52,780 nt of DNA from UBA11512 sp964623895 (GCA_964623895.1 CAZUWA010000006.1:1-52780), one strand, 5' to 3'. Positions 17,606-27,308 are shown, counted from the stretch's first letter. The notes: a model not told the origin generated them from the sequence alone. Numbers and translations: made by a program.

Positions 17606-18475
17606 ATGATGGAATATGCGATTAGCCTGCGGGATGTCGTCTATGTTTATGGAAGAGGCACTCCTTTTATAAGGGTAGCACTGGACAATGTTTCGCTGAA
17701 TATCCAAAAAGGGGGTATCACCGGCATTATAGGACATACCGGAAGCGGTAAGTCGACGCTTTTGCAGATGATGAATGGACTGTTAAGACCGGACAGCGGT
17801 GAGGTGCTTCTTTTTGGAGAATCTCTTGAAAAATGGAGAAAAAATGGGAAAAATCCGGCATTTTCAGTCGGACTTGTTTTCCAATATCCGGAATATCAGC
17901 TTTTTGAAGAGACTGTTTACAGGGATGTGGCATACGGTCCGCAGAACATGAAACTTTCGAAAGAAGAGACAGACCGTCGAGTACGAGCGGCGTTGGCTTT
18001 TGTGGGCTTGGGAGAGGAGTTGCTTGAAGTTTCTCCATTTGAACTTTCCGGTGGACAAAAGCGGCGCGTTGCCATGGCGGGTATTATTGCGATGGAGCCG
18101 GAGGTTCTGATCTTCGATGAACCTGCCGCGGGGCTTGACCCCAAGGGTAGGGAAGAGATCTTCGGAAATATCGTGAAATATCAGAAGGCAACCGGCAAAA
18201 CGGTGGTCATCGTTTCCCATTCGATGGAAGACATTGCCAAATATGCCGAAGAGATCTTGGTGATGAATGACGGCAAAGTGGTGCTCTCGGGAAACAGTCA
18301 CGATGTCTTCAGAGAAAAAGAATTACTTGAAAAGATCGGACTCAAGCGCCCCGCTATCACAGAACTAATGGAAAAATTGAAAGATCGTGGCATGCCGGTG
18401 CGCACCGATGTTTACACTGTTGAAGAAGCGAAAGAAGTATTGCTTCCCCTTTTGAAAGGAGGAAGCCATGCTTAA
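17606..18475 (+). CDS. ecfA2: ECF transporter ATPase A2
   Basis: The second ATPase of the ECF module, about 289 residues, forming a heterodimer with EcfA1. Walker A is GHTGSGKST, signature LSGGQKRRVAMAG, Walker B LIFDEPAAGLDP, and the Q-loop segment VFQYPEYQLFEETVYRDVAYG is diagnostic for EcfA2. Two adjacent ATG codons (17606 and 17609) could both serve as starts. Its end overlaps the ecfT start by 8 bases. Confidence 0.94.
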   Translation: MMEYAISLRDVVYVYGRGTPFIRVALDNVSLNIQKGGITGIIGHTGSGKSTLLQMMNGLLRPDSGEVLLFGESLEKWRKNGKNPAFSVGLVFQYPEYQLFEETVYRDVAYGPQNMKLSKEETDRRVRAALAFVGLGEELLEVSPFELSGGQKRRVAMAGIIAMEPEVLIFDEPAAGLDPKGREEIFGNIVKYQKATGKTVVIVSHSMEDIAKYAEEILVMNDGKVVLSGNSHDVFREKELLEKIGLKRPAITELMEKLKDRGMPVRTDVYTVEEAKEVLLPLLKGGSHA

Positions 18476-19319
18476 AGATATTACCTTGGGACAGTTTTTT
18501 CCGGGAAATTCACTGTTGCACCGTCTCGATCCGCGCATCAAACTGATTGCAACGGTGTTGTTGGTGGTTGTAGTGTTTATGGCGGACAGTATGGTCTCTT
18601 ACCTTGTGCTGATCTTGCTGTCGATATTATTGATATTGCTTTCTCGTATTCCTTTTAAAACAATCTTAAAATCTGTTAAACCACTGGTTTTTGTGATCTG
18701 TTTTACGGCAATCTTGAATGTCTTTTTTGCTGTGGGAGAAAATGTGCTGTGGGAATTTAGGCTCTACTTTATCCATCTGACCATTCGTGCGGAAGGGGTT
18801 TTGGCTGCTGTCAAGATGGCATTACGGATCATTTTGCTGGTGGTCGACACCGGTGTGATTCTCAGTTATACGACCTCTCCCATTGACTTAACCGACGGTA
18901 TTGAAAGGTTGTTTTCTCCTCTCGGAAGGATCGGACTACCTGTACATAGTTTTGCGATGATGATGTCGCTTGCTCTGCGGTTTATTCCGACACTTATTGA
19001 GGAAACGGACAAGATCATGGCAGCGCAAAAGTCGCGAGGATCGGATTTTTCAAGCGGAAATGTGATCAGTCGTGTCAAAGCACTGATTCCGATCCTTATA
19101 CCGTTGTTGCTTTCTTCCTTTAGAAGAGCGGACGAATTGGCGCTTGCGATGGAATGCCGTTGCTATCACGGCGGAACGGGCAGAACGAGAATGAAGCAAA
19201 TGAAACTTCATCCGAGAGATTTTATCTTTCTTGCGGTGCTTACACTCTGCCTGCTTATTCGTTTGATCCCGGGGATTCCTTGTACGGCACTCGGTATTGA
19301 AGGAACATTTATTATTTAA
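18468..19319 (+). CDS. ecfT: ECF transporter transmembrane protein EcfT
   Basis: The 283-residue membrane scaffold that links the two ATPases to interchangeable substrate-binding S subunits. GNSLLHRLDPRIKL at the N-terminus is the family hallmark, and the two coupling helices carry the A-R-G motifs (AAQKSRGSDF and AMECRCYHGG). About six hydrophobic segments are visible. No S component is next to it, so this is a shared group II module; folT at 36 kb is one likely client. Confidence 0.94.
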   Translation: MLKDITLGQFFPGNSLLHRLDPRIKLIATVLLVVVVFMADSMVSYLVLILLSILLILLSRIPFKTILKSVKPLVFVICFTAILNVFFAVGENVLWEFRLYFIHLTIRAEGVLAAVKMALRIILLVVDTGVILSYTTSPIDLTDGIERLFSPLGRIGLPVHSFAMMMSLALRFIPTLIEETDKIMAAQKSRGSDFSSGNVISRVKALIPILIPLLLSSFRRADELALAMECRCYHGGTGRTRMKQMKLHPRDFIFLAVLTLCLLIRLIPGIPCTALGIEGTFII

Positions 19320-19324
19320 AAATT

Positions 19325-19990
19325 GTGAAAATAAGACTTAAAAAGTATAAAAAAGCATTGATCATTGTGGGATCGCTTGCAGTTGTCATGGCAGTTCTGC
19401 TCGTTTGGTTCTTTGCTTCCGTTGCAGACGGAATGTATGAAGGCGCTTGCTTTGGTATCAAAAACTATCAAAGCGCGGTTGATAAGGATGGCGATGGGAT
19501 CGACGATCAGACCGATCTTCTTGCGGGTGTGCGCGCCTACCTTGACACAAAGCCGAAATATAAAAGCCAATATTACAGTACCGGCTATCCAGATGATGGG
19601 TATGGTGTTTGTACCGATGTGGTCGCAAGAGGAATGCTTGCGGCAGGATATGACCTGATGATTCTGATGACAGAGGATATCGCGGCACATCCCGAACGTT
19701 ACGATGCGGATGCGGGGGACAGCAAGATCGCTTTTCGTCGCGTGCGCAATCAACTGTCGTATTTTGAAGGAAACGCTATCAGCTTGACCACAAATATTTA
19801 CAATATAAGGGCATGGCAGGGCGGCGATATTGTTGTTTTTAAAGGGCATGTAGGGGTGGTATCCGACAAACGAAATTGGTTGGGTATTCCGTATATCCTT
19901 CATCACGGCAGTTCTGAACAAAAGGAATATGAGGAAGATATTCTGATGAAAAAGCAGATGGAGATCCTCGGACATTACAGGATCAGTTGA
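19325..19990 (+). CDS. Membrane-anchored DUF1287-like protein
   Basis: A 221-residue protein with one N-terminal membrane anchor (about residues 11-33) and an external domain. Segments YGVCTDVVARGMLAAGYDL, WQGGDIVVFKGHVGVVSDKRN and YILHHGS match the DUF1287 family, which has an NlpC/P60-like arrangement with a cysteine and two histidines that could be catalytic. The role may be in cell-wall peptide cleavage, which is inference. The start is GTG 19325, five bases after the end of ecfT. It sits between ecfT and truA, which are usually direct neighbours. Confidence 0.7.
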   Translation: MKIRLKKYKKALIIVGSLAVVMAVLLVWFFASVADGMYEGACFGIKNYQSAVDKDGDGIDDQTDLLAGVRAYLDTKPKYKSQYYSTGYPDDGYGVCTDVVARGMLAAGYDLMILMTEDIAAHPERYDADAGDSKIAFRRVRNQLSYFEGNAISLTTNIYNIRAWQGGDIVVFKGHVGVVSDKRNWLGIPYILHHGSSEQKEYEEDILMKKQMEILGHYRIS

Positions 19991-20016
19991 AAATGCGAAA
20001 GGAATGACTGCAAAAT

Positions 20017-20754
20017 ATGGCAAAAGCGCTTGTAAAATTATCTTATCTCGGCAGTTATTATCATGGTTGGCAGGCGCAAAAAAATGTGCCGAGTGTGCAA
20101 AAAACACTTCAAAATGCGGCAGAAAAGCTGTTTTTGATGCCGTGTGCTGTGACCGGATGCAGTCGTACCGACGCAGGGGTGCATGCCAAGACCTTTTATT
20201 GTACCTTTGAAAGCAAACGATTGGAGACTTTCCCGATCGAACGCATTCCGAGTGCGATCAATCTTCTGTTGCCGGAAGATATTTCGGTCAAGGAAGCGAT
20301 GCCGGTTTCAGATGAATTTCACCCGCGCTATTTTGCAAAGGAAAAGGAATACGAATACCGCATTTATGTCGGAGGACAACGCGATCCCTTTTATGAAGGA
20401 CGGGCATGGATGATGCCCGGGCGGACATTGAATGTTGAAAAAATGCAACAAGAGGCAGAAAAATTGATCGGAAAGCATGATTTTTCTTCATTCTGCGCCG
20501 CAGGAAGCAAAATTGAAGATAAGGTGCGTACCGTGTATTCCTGCGAAGTTGTCAAAGAAGATGATCTTATTAAAGTGCGCATTTCGGCAGACGGGTTTCT
20601 TTATAATATGGTGCGTATCATCGTCGGCACGCTGTATGAATGCGGCGTGGGAGAGAAACATGACTTTTCTGCTGTTTTGAATGACTGCGCACGTGCTTCG
20701 GCAGGCAGGACGGCGCCGCCTGAGGGACTTTATCTGACCCAAGTGATCTATTAA
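20017..20754 (+). CDS. truA: tRNA pseudouridine(38-40) synthase TruA
   Basis: A 245-residue enzyme that isomerises uridines 38-40 in the anticodon stem of many tRNAs. The catalytic aspartate lies in GCSRTDAGVHA. YHGWQAQKNVPSVQ near the start, ARYFAKEKEYEYRI-like region HPRYFAKEKEYEYRI and FLYNMVRIIVGTL are the other family blocks. Length is normal. Its place after ecfA1-A2-T is conserved in Firmicutes. Confidence 0.96.
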   Translation: MAKALVKLSYLGSYYHGWQAQKNVPSVQKTLQNAAEKLFLMPCAVTGCSRTDAGVHAKTFYCTFESKRLETFPIERIPSAINLLLPEDISVKEAMPVSDEFHPRYFAKEKEYEYRIYVGGQRDPFYEGRAWMMPGRTLNVEKMQQEAEKLIGKHDFSSFCAAGSKIEDKVRTVYSCEVVKEDDLIKVRISADGFLYNMVRIIVGTLYECGVGEKHDFSAVLNDCARASAGRTAPPEGLYLTQVIY

Positions 20755-20781
20755 AAAACATAAAGAAAGGACGAATGGGCA

Positions 20782-22086
20782 GTGGTATTCTTCAAGAGAA
20801 AAAAGAATAACGCGTTGATGCAAGAGCAACAAAAAGCGGCGGTGGCAGCAGAACGCTCTGCCGAGAAGATTCGTCCGGGCAGAGAAAAAAAGAAAACAGC
20901 GGTGCGTGAAGACAAACGGTATACCGCACTTGCAAAATTCTTTCAAAATATCGAGTGGATCTTCATTTGCCTTGCAATCGTGGTGGGGGTAGCGCTCAGT
21001 TTTATCTTCAACGATCGGATCACAACGGAAAATTTGGGGCTGTTGTTTAGCGGTATGTCTTTCCGTTTCCCGGGAGAGGAGGCGGTTTTTGAAACGGTGC
21101 GATTTGATGCTGACATGGAGATGGATTATGATGTTTTCAGAGACTGTTTTGCGGTGGTAACGACTGCTTCCTTGCGGCTTTACGATCACAGAGGAAATAT
21201 TGTCACAGAGGAAGCACTGAAAATGGAGGATCCGGTTCTTTCTTCCGGCAAGGAGTACCTGATGGTCTATGACAAAGAAGGAACATCCTATGTCATTTGT
21301 AACGCTCTCTCGGTGGTTTACAAAAGCGATGATGTGCATACCCTGTATTTTGCAGGTATGAATGACGACGGCAGTTACTACGTCTGTTGCTCCTCCGAGG
21401 ATCATCCGACGGTCATACAGGTCTATAACCGTAGTTTTCGGTTGAAAAGAGAACTGAAGTACGACCGTTATCCGCTAGCGGGAATTATGTCGGAGGATGG
21501 CGGAAAAATGCTGTTTTTGTCCTATAGATCGGGAAAAAACGGACAACTTGAAGGATATGTCAACATCTATGACATGACGGGAGAGACGGTAGTTCTTCTT
21601 GAACAGGCGTATGATGAATTGCCACTTGATGGAGTGTTTCTGGTTGACGGTGGTATGGCAGTGGTCTTTGAAAGCGGAATTCGCTTTTATGACGAACAGG
21701 GAACAGAAACCGTTTTTTTGTCATTCCCGTACAGTGCACCTGTGAAACTGGCGATGTCTGCACAAATGATTGCTGTGAGTTTTGATGAGAACAAGGTGCA
21801 CGGAACGAGTAACATTGTTTTGTATGATACAAAAGAAAAACGACTATTTGACACGGTGAAGCATGTCGGTAGGATCGAGCGGTTGTACGTTTCTTCCGAA
21901 CGGCTGTTTATTACGGAAGAAGAAAAAACTTCGATTTATGATAGCAAAACGATGAAAACAATGATCCTTGATCTGCCCTTTCCGGATAAACTGATTTTTA
22001 CAGAAGAAAAGGATGTTCTCTTCTTCTGCTATGGCAACAAAGCGGAGAATAAGGCGCAAGAGATCAACAAATACTTTAACGATTGA
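20782..22086 (+). CDS. Single-span membrane protein with propeller-like external domain (DUF5711-like)
   Basis: The 434-residue product has a highly charged N-terminus (residues 1-50), one membrane segment (about 58-76) and a long extracellular part made of short beta-rich repeats such as LRLYDHRGNIV, VIQVYNRSFRL, VNIYDMTGETV and IRFYDEQGTE. That pattern suggests a beta-propeller and resembles the DUF5711 family of Clostridia; the family name is from memory and not certain. The start is GTG 20782 with AAAGGA ten bases before it; a nearby ATG at 20775 is out of frame. It is followed closely by clpE. Its function is unknown. Confidence 0.65.
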   Translation: MVFFKRKKNNALMQEQQKAAVAAERSAEKIRPGREKKKTAVREDKRYTALAKFFQNIEWIFICLAIVVGVALSFIFNDRITTENLGLLFSGMSFRFPGEEAVFETVRFDADMEMDYDVFRDCFAVVTTASLRLYDHRGNIVTEEALKMEDPVLSSGKEYLMVYDKEGTSYVICNALSVVYKSDDVHTLYFAGMNDDGSYYVCCSSEDHPTVIQVYNRSFRLKRELKYDRYPLAGIMSEDGGKMLFLSYRSGKNGQLEGYVNIYDMTGETVVLLEQAYDELPLDGVFLVDGGMAVVFESGIRFYDEQGTETVFLSFPYSAPVKLAMSAQMIAVSFDENKVHGTSNIVLYDTKEKRLFDTVKHVGRIERLYVSSERLFITEEEKTSIYDSKTMKTMILDLPFPDKLIFTEEKDVLFFCYGNKAENKAQEINKYFND

Positions 22087-22136
22087 ATGTTTCTTGTCTA
22101 AAAAAGGCAATTTTAAATAGAAGAAAGGATGAGAGA

Positions 22137-24482
22137 ATGAATCTCAAGTTGTGTGCAAGATGCAAAAAACGTCCGGCGGTGATCTTCATTACCAGGATGG
22201 AACAAAATGAGACAATCAATGAAGGAATCTGTCTCAAATGTGCAAAAGAATTGGGTCTGAAGCCGGTAGATGACATTATGGAAAAGATGGGCATCACGGA
22301 GGAGGACATTGACAAAATGGATATGGAAATGTCGGAGATGATGGCAGGAAATGACCTGCCGGTACCGGAAGATGCGGACGATTCTTCTGACGGACATACG
22401 CCACCGATTGATTTTCAAAAGTTGTTTGGCGGCTTGTTTGCGGATAGTGCGACCAATCTTCCCGTGTTGCAAGGCGAAAAGAACGAAAACGATCAGAACC
22501 GCAGTTCTGAAAAGAATGGCAAAAAGAAGAAAGGCGAGGGCAAAGATCGACAGTATTTGCCTCTCTATTGTATTGATCTGACAGCGCGTGCGCGCAAAGG
22601 GGAGCTTGGCAAGGTGATTGGCAGAGAGAAGGAATTTGCCCGCCTTGTAGAGATACTGTGCCGCCATCAAAAGAATAATCCTTGTCTGATCGGTGAACCG
22701 GGCGTCGGAAAAACGGCGATCGCAGAGGCGCTTGCTTTGCGTATTGTTGCGGGAGAAGTGCCCTACAAGCTGGCAGATAAGGAAGTGCACCTTGTGGATC
22801 TGACCGCCATTGTGGCGGGCACACAATTTCGCGGACAGTTTGAAGCAAGGATCAAGGGACTTGTAGAAGAGGTCAAGAAGCTTGGTAACATTATTCTGGT
22901 CATTGATGAAGTACACACCATTGTCGGCGCAGGTGATGCCGAAGGCGGTATGAATGCTGCAAATATTTTAAAGCCGGCGCTTTCAAGAGGTGAAATTCAG
23001 GTGATCGGTGCGACCACCTTAGCTGAATACAGAAAGTATATCGAAAAGGATGCCGCACTCGAACGCCGTTTCCAGCCGATCGTTGTGGAAGAGCCGAGTA
23101 TTGAAGCAAGCTATGAGATTCTCTGCGGCATCAAAGAACGTTATGAAAATTTCCATCGTATTTGTATTCCGAAGGACATTTTGCATAGAGCTGTAGTCAT
23201 GTCCGAACGGTATATCACCGACCGTTTTCTACCTGATAAGGCGATAGACCTTATCGACGAGGCAAGCGCATATCTGGCGATCAACACGCCTTGCTTAAAG
23301 GAACTTGCCGCAACGGAAAAGGAAATGAGGGAACTTCTTGCGGATGAAGAAGCGCTTGAGAATTCCGAGCCTGCGGATGAAAAAGCTACAGAAGAAAAAT
23401 ATCGGAGAATTGCGGAAAACAAGGCGAAGATGCTCAATTTGGAGAGCCGCCTGACAGATCTTGAAAAAGAACAAAAGAAGGTCATTCTTGGTATTGATCA
23501 TCTGGCAAAGGTGATTGAGATGTGGACCGGAATTCCGGCAACCAATATCACTGCCTCTGAGTTTGAACGAATCGATCGGTTGGATGCACGCATCAAGGAG
23601 AAGATTGTCGGACAGGATGAAGCGGTCGATGCTGTGACAAGAGCCATAAAGCGCAGTCGCGCCGGCATTTCCTATAAAAAGAAGCCGGTTTCTTTCATCT
23701 TTGCAGGTCCGACAGGGGTCGGAAAAACAGAGCTTGTCAAAACACTGGCGAATGAATTGTTCAATTCTCCCGAAACTTTGATCCGTCTTGATATGTCTGA
23801 GTTTATGGAAAAGCATTCGGTGTCAAGAATCATCGGTGCGCCTCCCGGATATGTCGGTTACGATGAAGCGGGACAACTCACCGAAAAGATTCGCCGGAAA
23901 CCATATTCGGTGGTGTTGTTTGATGAGATCGAAAAAGCACACCCGGATGTTCTCAATGTACTGTTGCAGATCCTTGATGATGGTCAAGTGACTGATGCTC
24001 AAGGACGGAAGGTGAATTTTGAGAACACGGTGATCGTGATGACCACCAATGCAGGTTCGTCTTTGGCGCACAACGCCGCAGGTTTCGGAAAACGGCAGAC
24101 AGAACAGCGAGAAGAGCGCACGATGAAGGCGCTCGAACAGTTCTTGCGTCCGGAATTTATCAACCGCGTGGATGAGGTGATCACCTTTAGATCGCTTGAG
24201 GAGCATGATTTTGTCGGCATTGCGGAGATCATGCTCAAGGAACTGGCAAGTGTGTTGGAAGAGAAGGAAATTTCCTTCTCATATACGCCTGCTGTGACAG
24301 AATATATTGCAAAAGGCTCCTATTCCGATAAATTCGGTGCGCGGAACATGAGGCGGTTTATTCAGAAAAAGATCGAGGATCCGTTGGCTTCCAAGATGAT
24401 CTCTGCTTATGCGGGAAGTATCGAAAAGGTCAGTGTAGATTATTTACCGGAAGCGGATTGTCTTGAAATTTTAGTGATTTAA
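22137..24482 (+). CDS. clpE: ClpE-like AAA+ unfoldase with N-terminal zinc finger
   Basis: A 781-residue Clp/Hsp100 ATPase that unfolds proteins, normally for ClpP. The N-terminus has a zinc finger C6-x2-C9-x22-C32-x2-C35, the hallmark of ClpE, instead of the double Clp repeat of ClpC. The first AAA domain has Walker A GEPGVGKT (186-193) and VIDEVH; the middle domain is a coiled coil; the second has GPTGVGKTE (about 524) and LFDEIEKAHPDV. I start at ATG 22137 with AAGGATGAG upstream; the longer frame from 22083 overlaps the previous gene and lacks a ribosome site. No CtsR box is obvious. It is larger than Bacillus ClpE because of a charged linker (about 70-140). Confidence 0.88.
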   Translation: MNLKLCARCKKRPAVIFITRMEQNETINEGICLKCAKELGLKPVDDIMEKMGITEEDIDKMDMEMSEMMAGNDLPVPEDADDSSDGHTPPIDFQKLFGGLFADSATNLPVLQGEKNENDQNRSSEKNGKKKKGEGKDRQYLPLYCIDLTARARKGELGKVIGREKEFARLVEILCRHQKNNPCLIGEPGVGKTAIAEALALRIVAGEVPYKLADKEVHLVDLTAIVAGTQFRGQFEARIKGLVEEVKKLGNIILVIDEVHTIVGAGDAEGGMNAANILKPALSRGEIQVIGATTLAEYRKYIEKDAALERRFQPIVVEEPSIEASYEILCGIKERYENFHRICIPKDILHRAVVMSERYITDRFLPDKAIDLIDEASAYLAINTPCLKELAATEKEMRELLADEEALENSEPADEKATEEKYRRIAENKAKMLNLESRLTDLEKEQKKVILGIDHLAKVIEMWTGIPATNITASEFERIDRLDARIKEKIVGQDEAVDAVTRAIKRSRAGISYKKKPVSFIFAGPTGVGKTELVKTLANELFNSPETLIRLDMSEFMEKHSVSRIIGAPPGYVGYDEAGQLTEKIRRKPYSVVLFDEIEKAHPDVLNVLLQILDDGQVTDAQGRKVNFENTVIVMTTNAGSSLAHNAAGFGKRQTEQREERTMKALEQFLRPEFINRVDEVITFRSLEEHDFVGIAEIMLKELASVLEEKEISFSYTPAVTEYIAKGSYSDKFGARNMRRFIQKKIEDPLASKMISAYAGSIEKVSVDYLPEADCLEILVI

Positions 24483-24514
24483 AAGAATAGTGAATTTTCG
24501 GAAAGGAGAAATAG

Positions 24515-27250
24515 ATGGGCATTCGTTGGTATTCGATGGCGAAAGAAGATATCTTGACACTTTTGCACACCGATCCAGAGAAGGGACTTTCACAGTCGGA
24601 AGCTGCCAAACGATTGAGGGAAGACGGTAAAAATACTGTCCATCCGGTGCAGAGAGCGCCGGTGCGTGGCTATATCCGTCGTGTAATGACGGACTTAACT
24701 GCATTGCTGATGCTGGGCGTAGCGCTTTTGTCGTTTCTTTATACAAAAGATCCGACGGCACTCGTCATGTTGGTCCTGTTGCTCATCAATTATCTAATCG
24801 TTTTCCTTTCTTATCTGCGTGCGCAAAATCTACTGGAGGATTTCGGTTGCCGATCCTTGCCGACAGTCAAAGTCAAACGTGATGGGAAACTTATGCGTGT
24901 TGACACTGAATCGATAGTGCAGGGGGATATCATTTTCTTGACCGGAGGAGATATTGTTCCTTGCGATTGCCGTATTTTGGAGGATGACCGCTTGTGGGTG
25001 TCTGAAAGCATTTTATTCGGTGCGAATTCACTCTGTAAAAAGAACAGTGACAGCATTAGGCAGGGAATTTTGAAACATGAAGATGCCAAAAATTTGCTGT
25101 ATGCTTCAACTGTTGTCTTCGGAGGAAGGTGTAAGGCTGTTGCGACTGCCACGGGAGAGGATGCACTCGTTTGCAAGATGGGAAAGAACAGACCGATTGC
25201 TGCGGCGCATAAACTGGATATCGTTGCGGATTTGAAAAAACTTAGCAACGCTTTGTCGGTCGCGGTACTTCTGCCTGTGTTCGTTTTGACCTTTTCAAAG
25301 ATGCTTGTCGGCGGAGAAATGATCGACACTTTTCTGATCTCGCTTTCTTATGCGGTTTCCACAATGCCGGAGCAGTATGTTTCTTTTGCGTATGTGATCT
25401 TGGCGATCGCAGTTTTGCGGCTTGCAAAAGAAAAGAATGGGGAACTGCGCGGTACGTTTATTAAAAATCCGCGATCTCTTCCGGAACTTTGTGCGCTCGA
25501 CTGTTTGATGATCCCGATGGACAGCTTGACGGTCGGCAAGGAAAGCCAACTTTCCGGTATATATCAAAGCGGAAAAACGGTGGATCTGATTGACGAATTG
25601 CCGAGTGAAAATGATTTGCGGGTACTGCGGTATGCCATTATTTCCACAGGACTTTACGGTGCTGCGCGATTGAATGCGCAAAGTACACAGTTCGTTCGTA
25701 CATCGGAAGAAACGGCGCTCATTGAGTCGGGAGACCGCTTCGGTATATATAATCGGAGCCTTGATGAACGATATCCGATTTTAGAGCATCGTGCGCGCCA
25801 TCAGGAAGGTAGTGCTTTTGAAACAACGCTCGCAGAAGATCGTGGGGTCGATCTGGTGATTCTTCGAGGAGAATCGGAGGAAGTGCTTGAGCGCTGTGTA
25901 GCGCAACGTGTTGATGGGCAGATCGTTTGTTTGACACCTGATATGCGTCTGACTCTTGAAAATATTGTTGCTAAGGCAGTGAAAGCGCATCGTCATCCGA
26001 TTGCCGTTGCAAGCAAGATCAGTAATTACAATAACCTCATGCGCGTGACTGCTTGCCAGACGGAACTGGTGTTTGAGGGATTTATTTTTATGGAGAGACC
26101 GCTATTACCGGATGTTGCCAAGGAATTGCGCCGTTTGAGAGATGCCGGTATTAAAGTGTTTTGCTATTCTGATACAGAAAGTGAAGAAAACAGAGCGCTT
26201 GCAAGAGCCCTCGGCATTGTGCGTGAAGAAAAAAATATTGCAAGAATGTCTTTGCTTAAAAATGCGGAGGAAGGCATATTCCGCGCCAAAATGAAGAATT
26301 ACACCCTGTTTGAGGGTTTCGATGGCGAAAAACTGCAGTATGCTGTTTCCCTGTTAAAGGAGGACCTCGGATATCGCATCGGATTTCTTGCGGAACACGC
26401 TGAATGGATGCCGGTGTTGGGTACGGCAGATGTCTGTTTCTCCACCGACGATGGGCAGAATATAAGCAAAAAAAGAACGGTCAGAGCAGAGGTCAAAGAT
26501 GCTTTTTGGAAGACGGAAGGAGTTTCAAGCTATCAGGCTCTTGCACATTTTTCTGATGTGATCTTGCCCAAATCCTCCTTGGAAATCGGGGATGCCGGCA
26601 TTTGCGGCATGTCTGCGGCGATCCGTACTGCCGGAAAATTGTACAGAAATATCCATTCTCTGCTGTTTTATCTGACCTTTACCGGATTCCTGCGGCTGAT
26701 TCTGTTGCTGTTTTCGGTCTTAAATAAACCGATCATCACGCCGGTACAGATGCTCACTGCAGGACTGATCTTTGATTTTCTTGCGGTGTTTGTGATCGCA
26801 TTTGAAAAGACAGGGAAGCAGTTCTATCGCTACTCAGAAAAGACGAGACTAAGGGACTATTTTGTAAAACTACTACCTGCGGCGGCTCTTGGTGTGATAC
26901 TTGGCGCAGGAACAGTGATCATTTCCGACATTCTTATGCAGGTAGGATGGTTGGAAGAAAATGCGCTTTCCACCTTTGTTTTTGCGGAAATACTGTTGCT
27001 TTCGGCAACAGTATTGACAGCGCTTTTGCGCAGTAGTAAAAAAGTCTTCTCGGAATTGCGGTTTACCACCGTATTTACGATGTATGTATTGCTTGTTCCT
27101 CTCTTTTTAACAGTCTGTGCCCTGATCTCCGCCATTGGAACACTTTTTGGCGTGGTTGCCATGAGACCTGCCGTTTGGGGGATTCTGCTGTTGCTACCGA
27201 CATTCCTTTTTATCGTATTCACGGTCGCACGGAAGATCTTAAATAAATAA
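24515..27250 (+). CDS. P-type ATPase homologue lacking all catalytic motifs (pseudo-ATPase)
   Basis: The 911-residue protein has the full layout of a P2-type cation ATPase: N-terminal cation-ATPase domain (GLSQSEAAKRLREDGKN), membrane pairs, actuator domain (VQGDIIFLTGGDIVPCDCRI), a long cytoplasmic domain and six C-terminal helices. Yet the key motifs are gone. TGES of the actuator reads FGAN (168-171). PEGL in the fourth helix reads PEQY (285-288). DKTGTLT reads DSLTVGK from residue 336. TGD reads SDT near 552. GDGxNDAP reads AEHAEWMP near 627-633. The frame is intact and codon use looks like its neighbours, so it appears maintained. It should not be able to form the phosphoenzyme. GGAGAAATAG precedes the start, 32 bases after clpE, suggesting cotranscription. 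Confidence 0.85.
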   Translation: MGIRWYSMAKEDILTLLHTDPEKGLSQSEAAKRLREDGKNTVHPVQRAPVRGYIRRVMTDLTALLMLGVALLSFLYTKDPTALVMLVLLLINYLIVFLSYLRAQNLLEDFGCRSLPTVKVKRDGKLMRVDTESIVQGDIIFLTGGDIVPCDCRILEDDRLWVSESILFGANSLCKKNSDSIRQGILKHEDAKNLLYASTVVFGGRCKAVATATGEDALVCKMGKNRPIAAAHKLDIVADLKKLSNALSVAVLLPVFVLTFSKMLVGGEMIDTFLISLSYAVSTMPEQYVSFAYVILAIAVLRLAKEKNGELRGTFIKNPRSLPELCALDCLMIPMDSLTVGKESQLSGIYQSGKTVDLIDELPSENDLRVLRYAIISTGLYGAARLNAQSTQFVRTSEETALIESGDRFGIYNRSLDERYPILEHRARHQEGSAFETTLAEDRGVDLVILRGESEEVLERCVAQRVDGQIVCLTPDMRLTLENIVAKAVKAHRHPIAVASKISNYNNLMRVTACQTELVFEGFIFMERPLLPDVAKELRRLRDAGIKVFCYSDTESEENRALARALGIVREEKNIARMSLLKNAEEGIFRAKMKNYTLFEGFDGEKLQYAVSLLKEDLGYRIGFLAEHAEWMPVLGTADVCFSTDDGQNISKKRTVRAEVKDAFWKTEGVSSYQALAHFSDVILPKSSLEIGDAGICGMSAAIRTAGKLYRNIHSLLFYLTFTGFLRLILLLFSVLNKPIITPVQMLTAGLIFDFLAVFVIAFEKTGKQFYRYSEKTRLRDYFVKLLPAAALGVILGAGTVIISDILMQVGWLEENALSTFVFAEILLLSATVLTALLRSSKKVFSELRFTTVFTMYVLLVPLFLTVCALISAIGTLFGVVAMRPAVWGILLLLPTFLFIVFTVARKILNK

Positions 27251-27308
27251 AAAGGTCTGCAATACATTGTGAAGCGGATTCGCAAAACAAGTATTAGAAA
27301 TATTTGTG

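Noticed and set aside
20488..21405. Long minus-strand frame opposite truA and the propeller-like gene
   Set aside because: No ribosome site, no family resemblance, and it spans two real genes.
22113..22916. Long minus-strand frame opposite clpE
   Set aside because: Composition and cysteine/histidine richness are those of a shadow frame; clpE on the other strand is certain.
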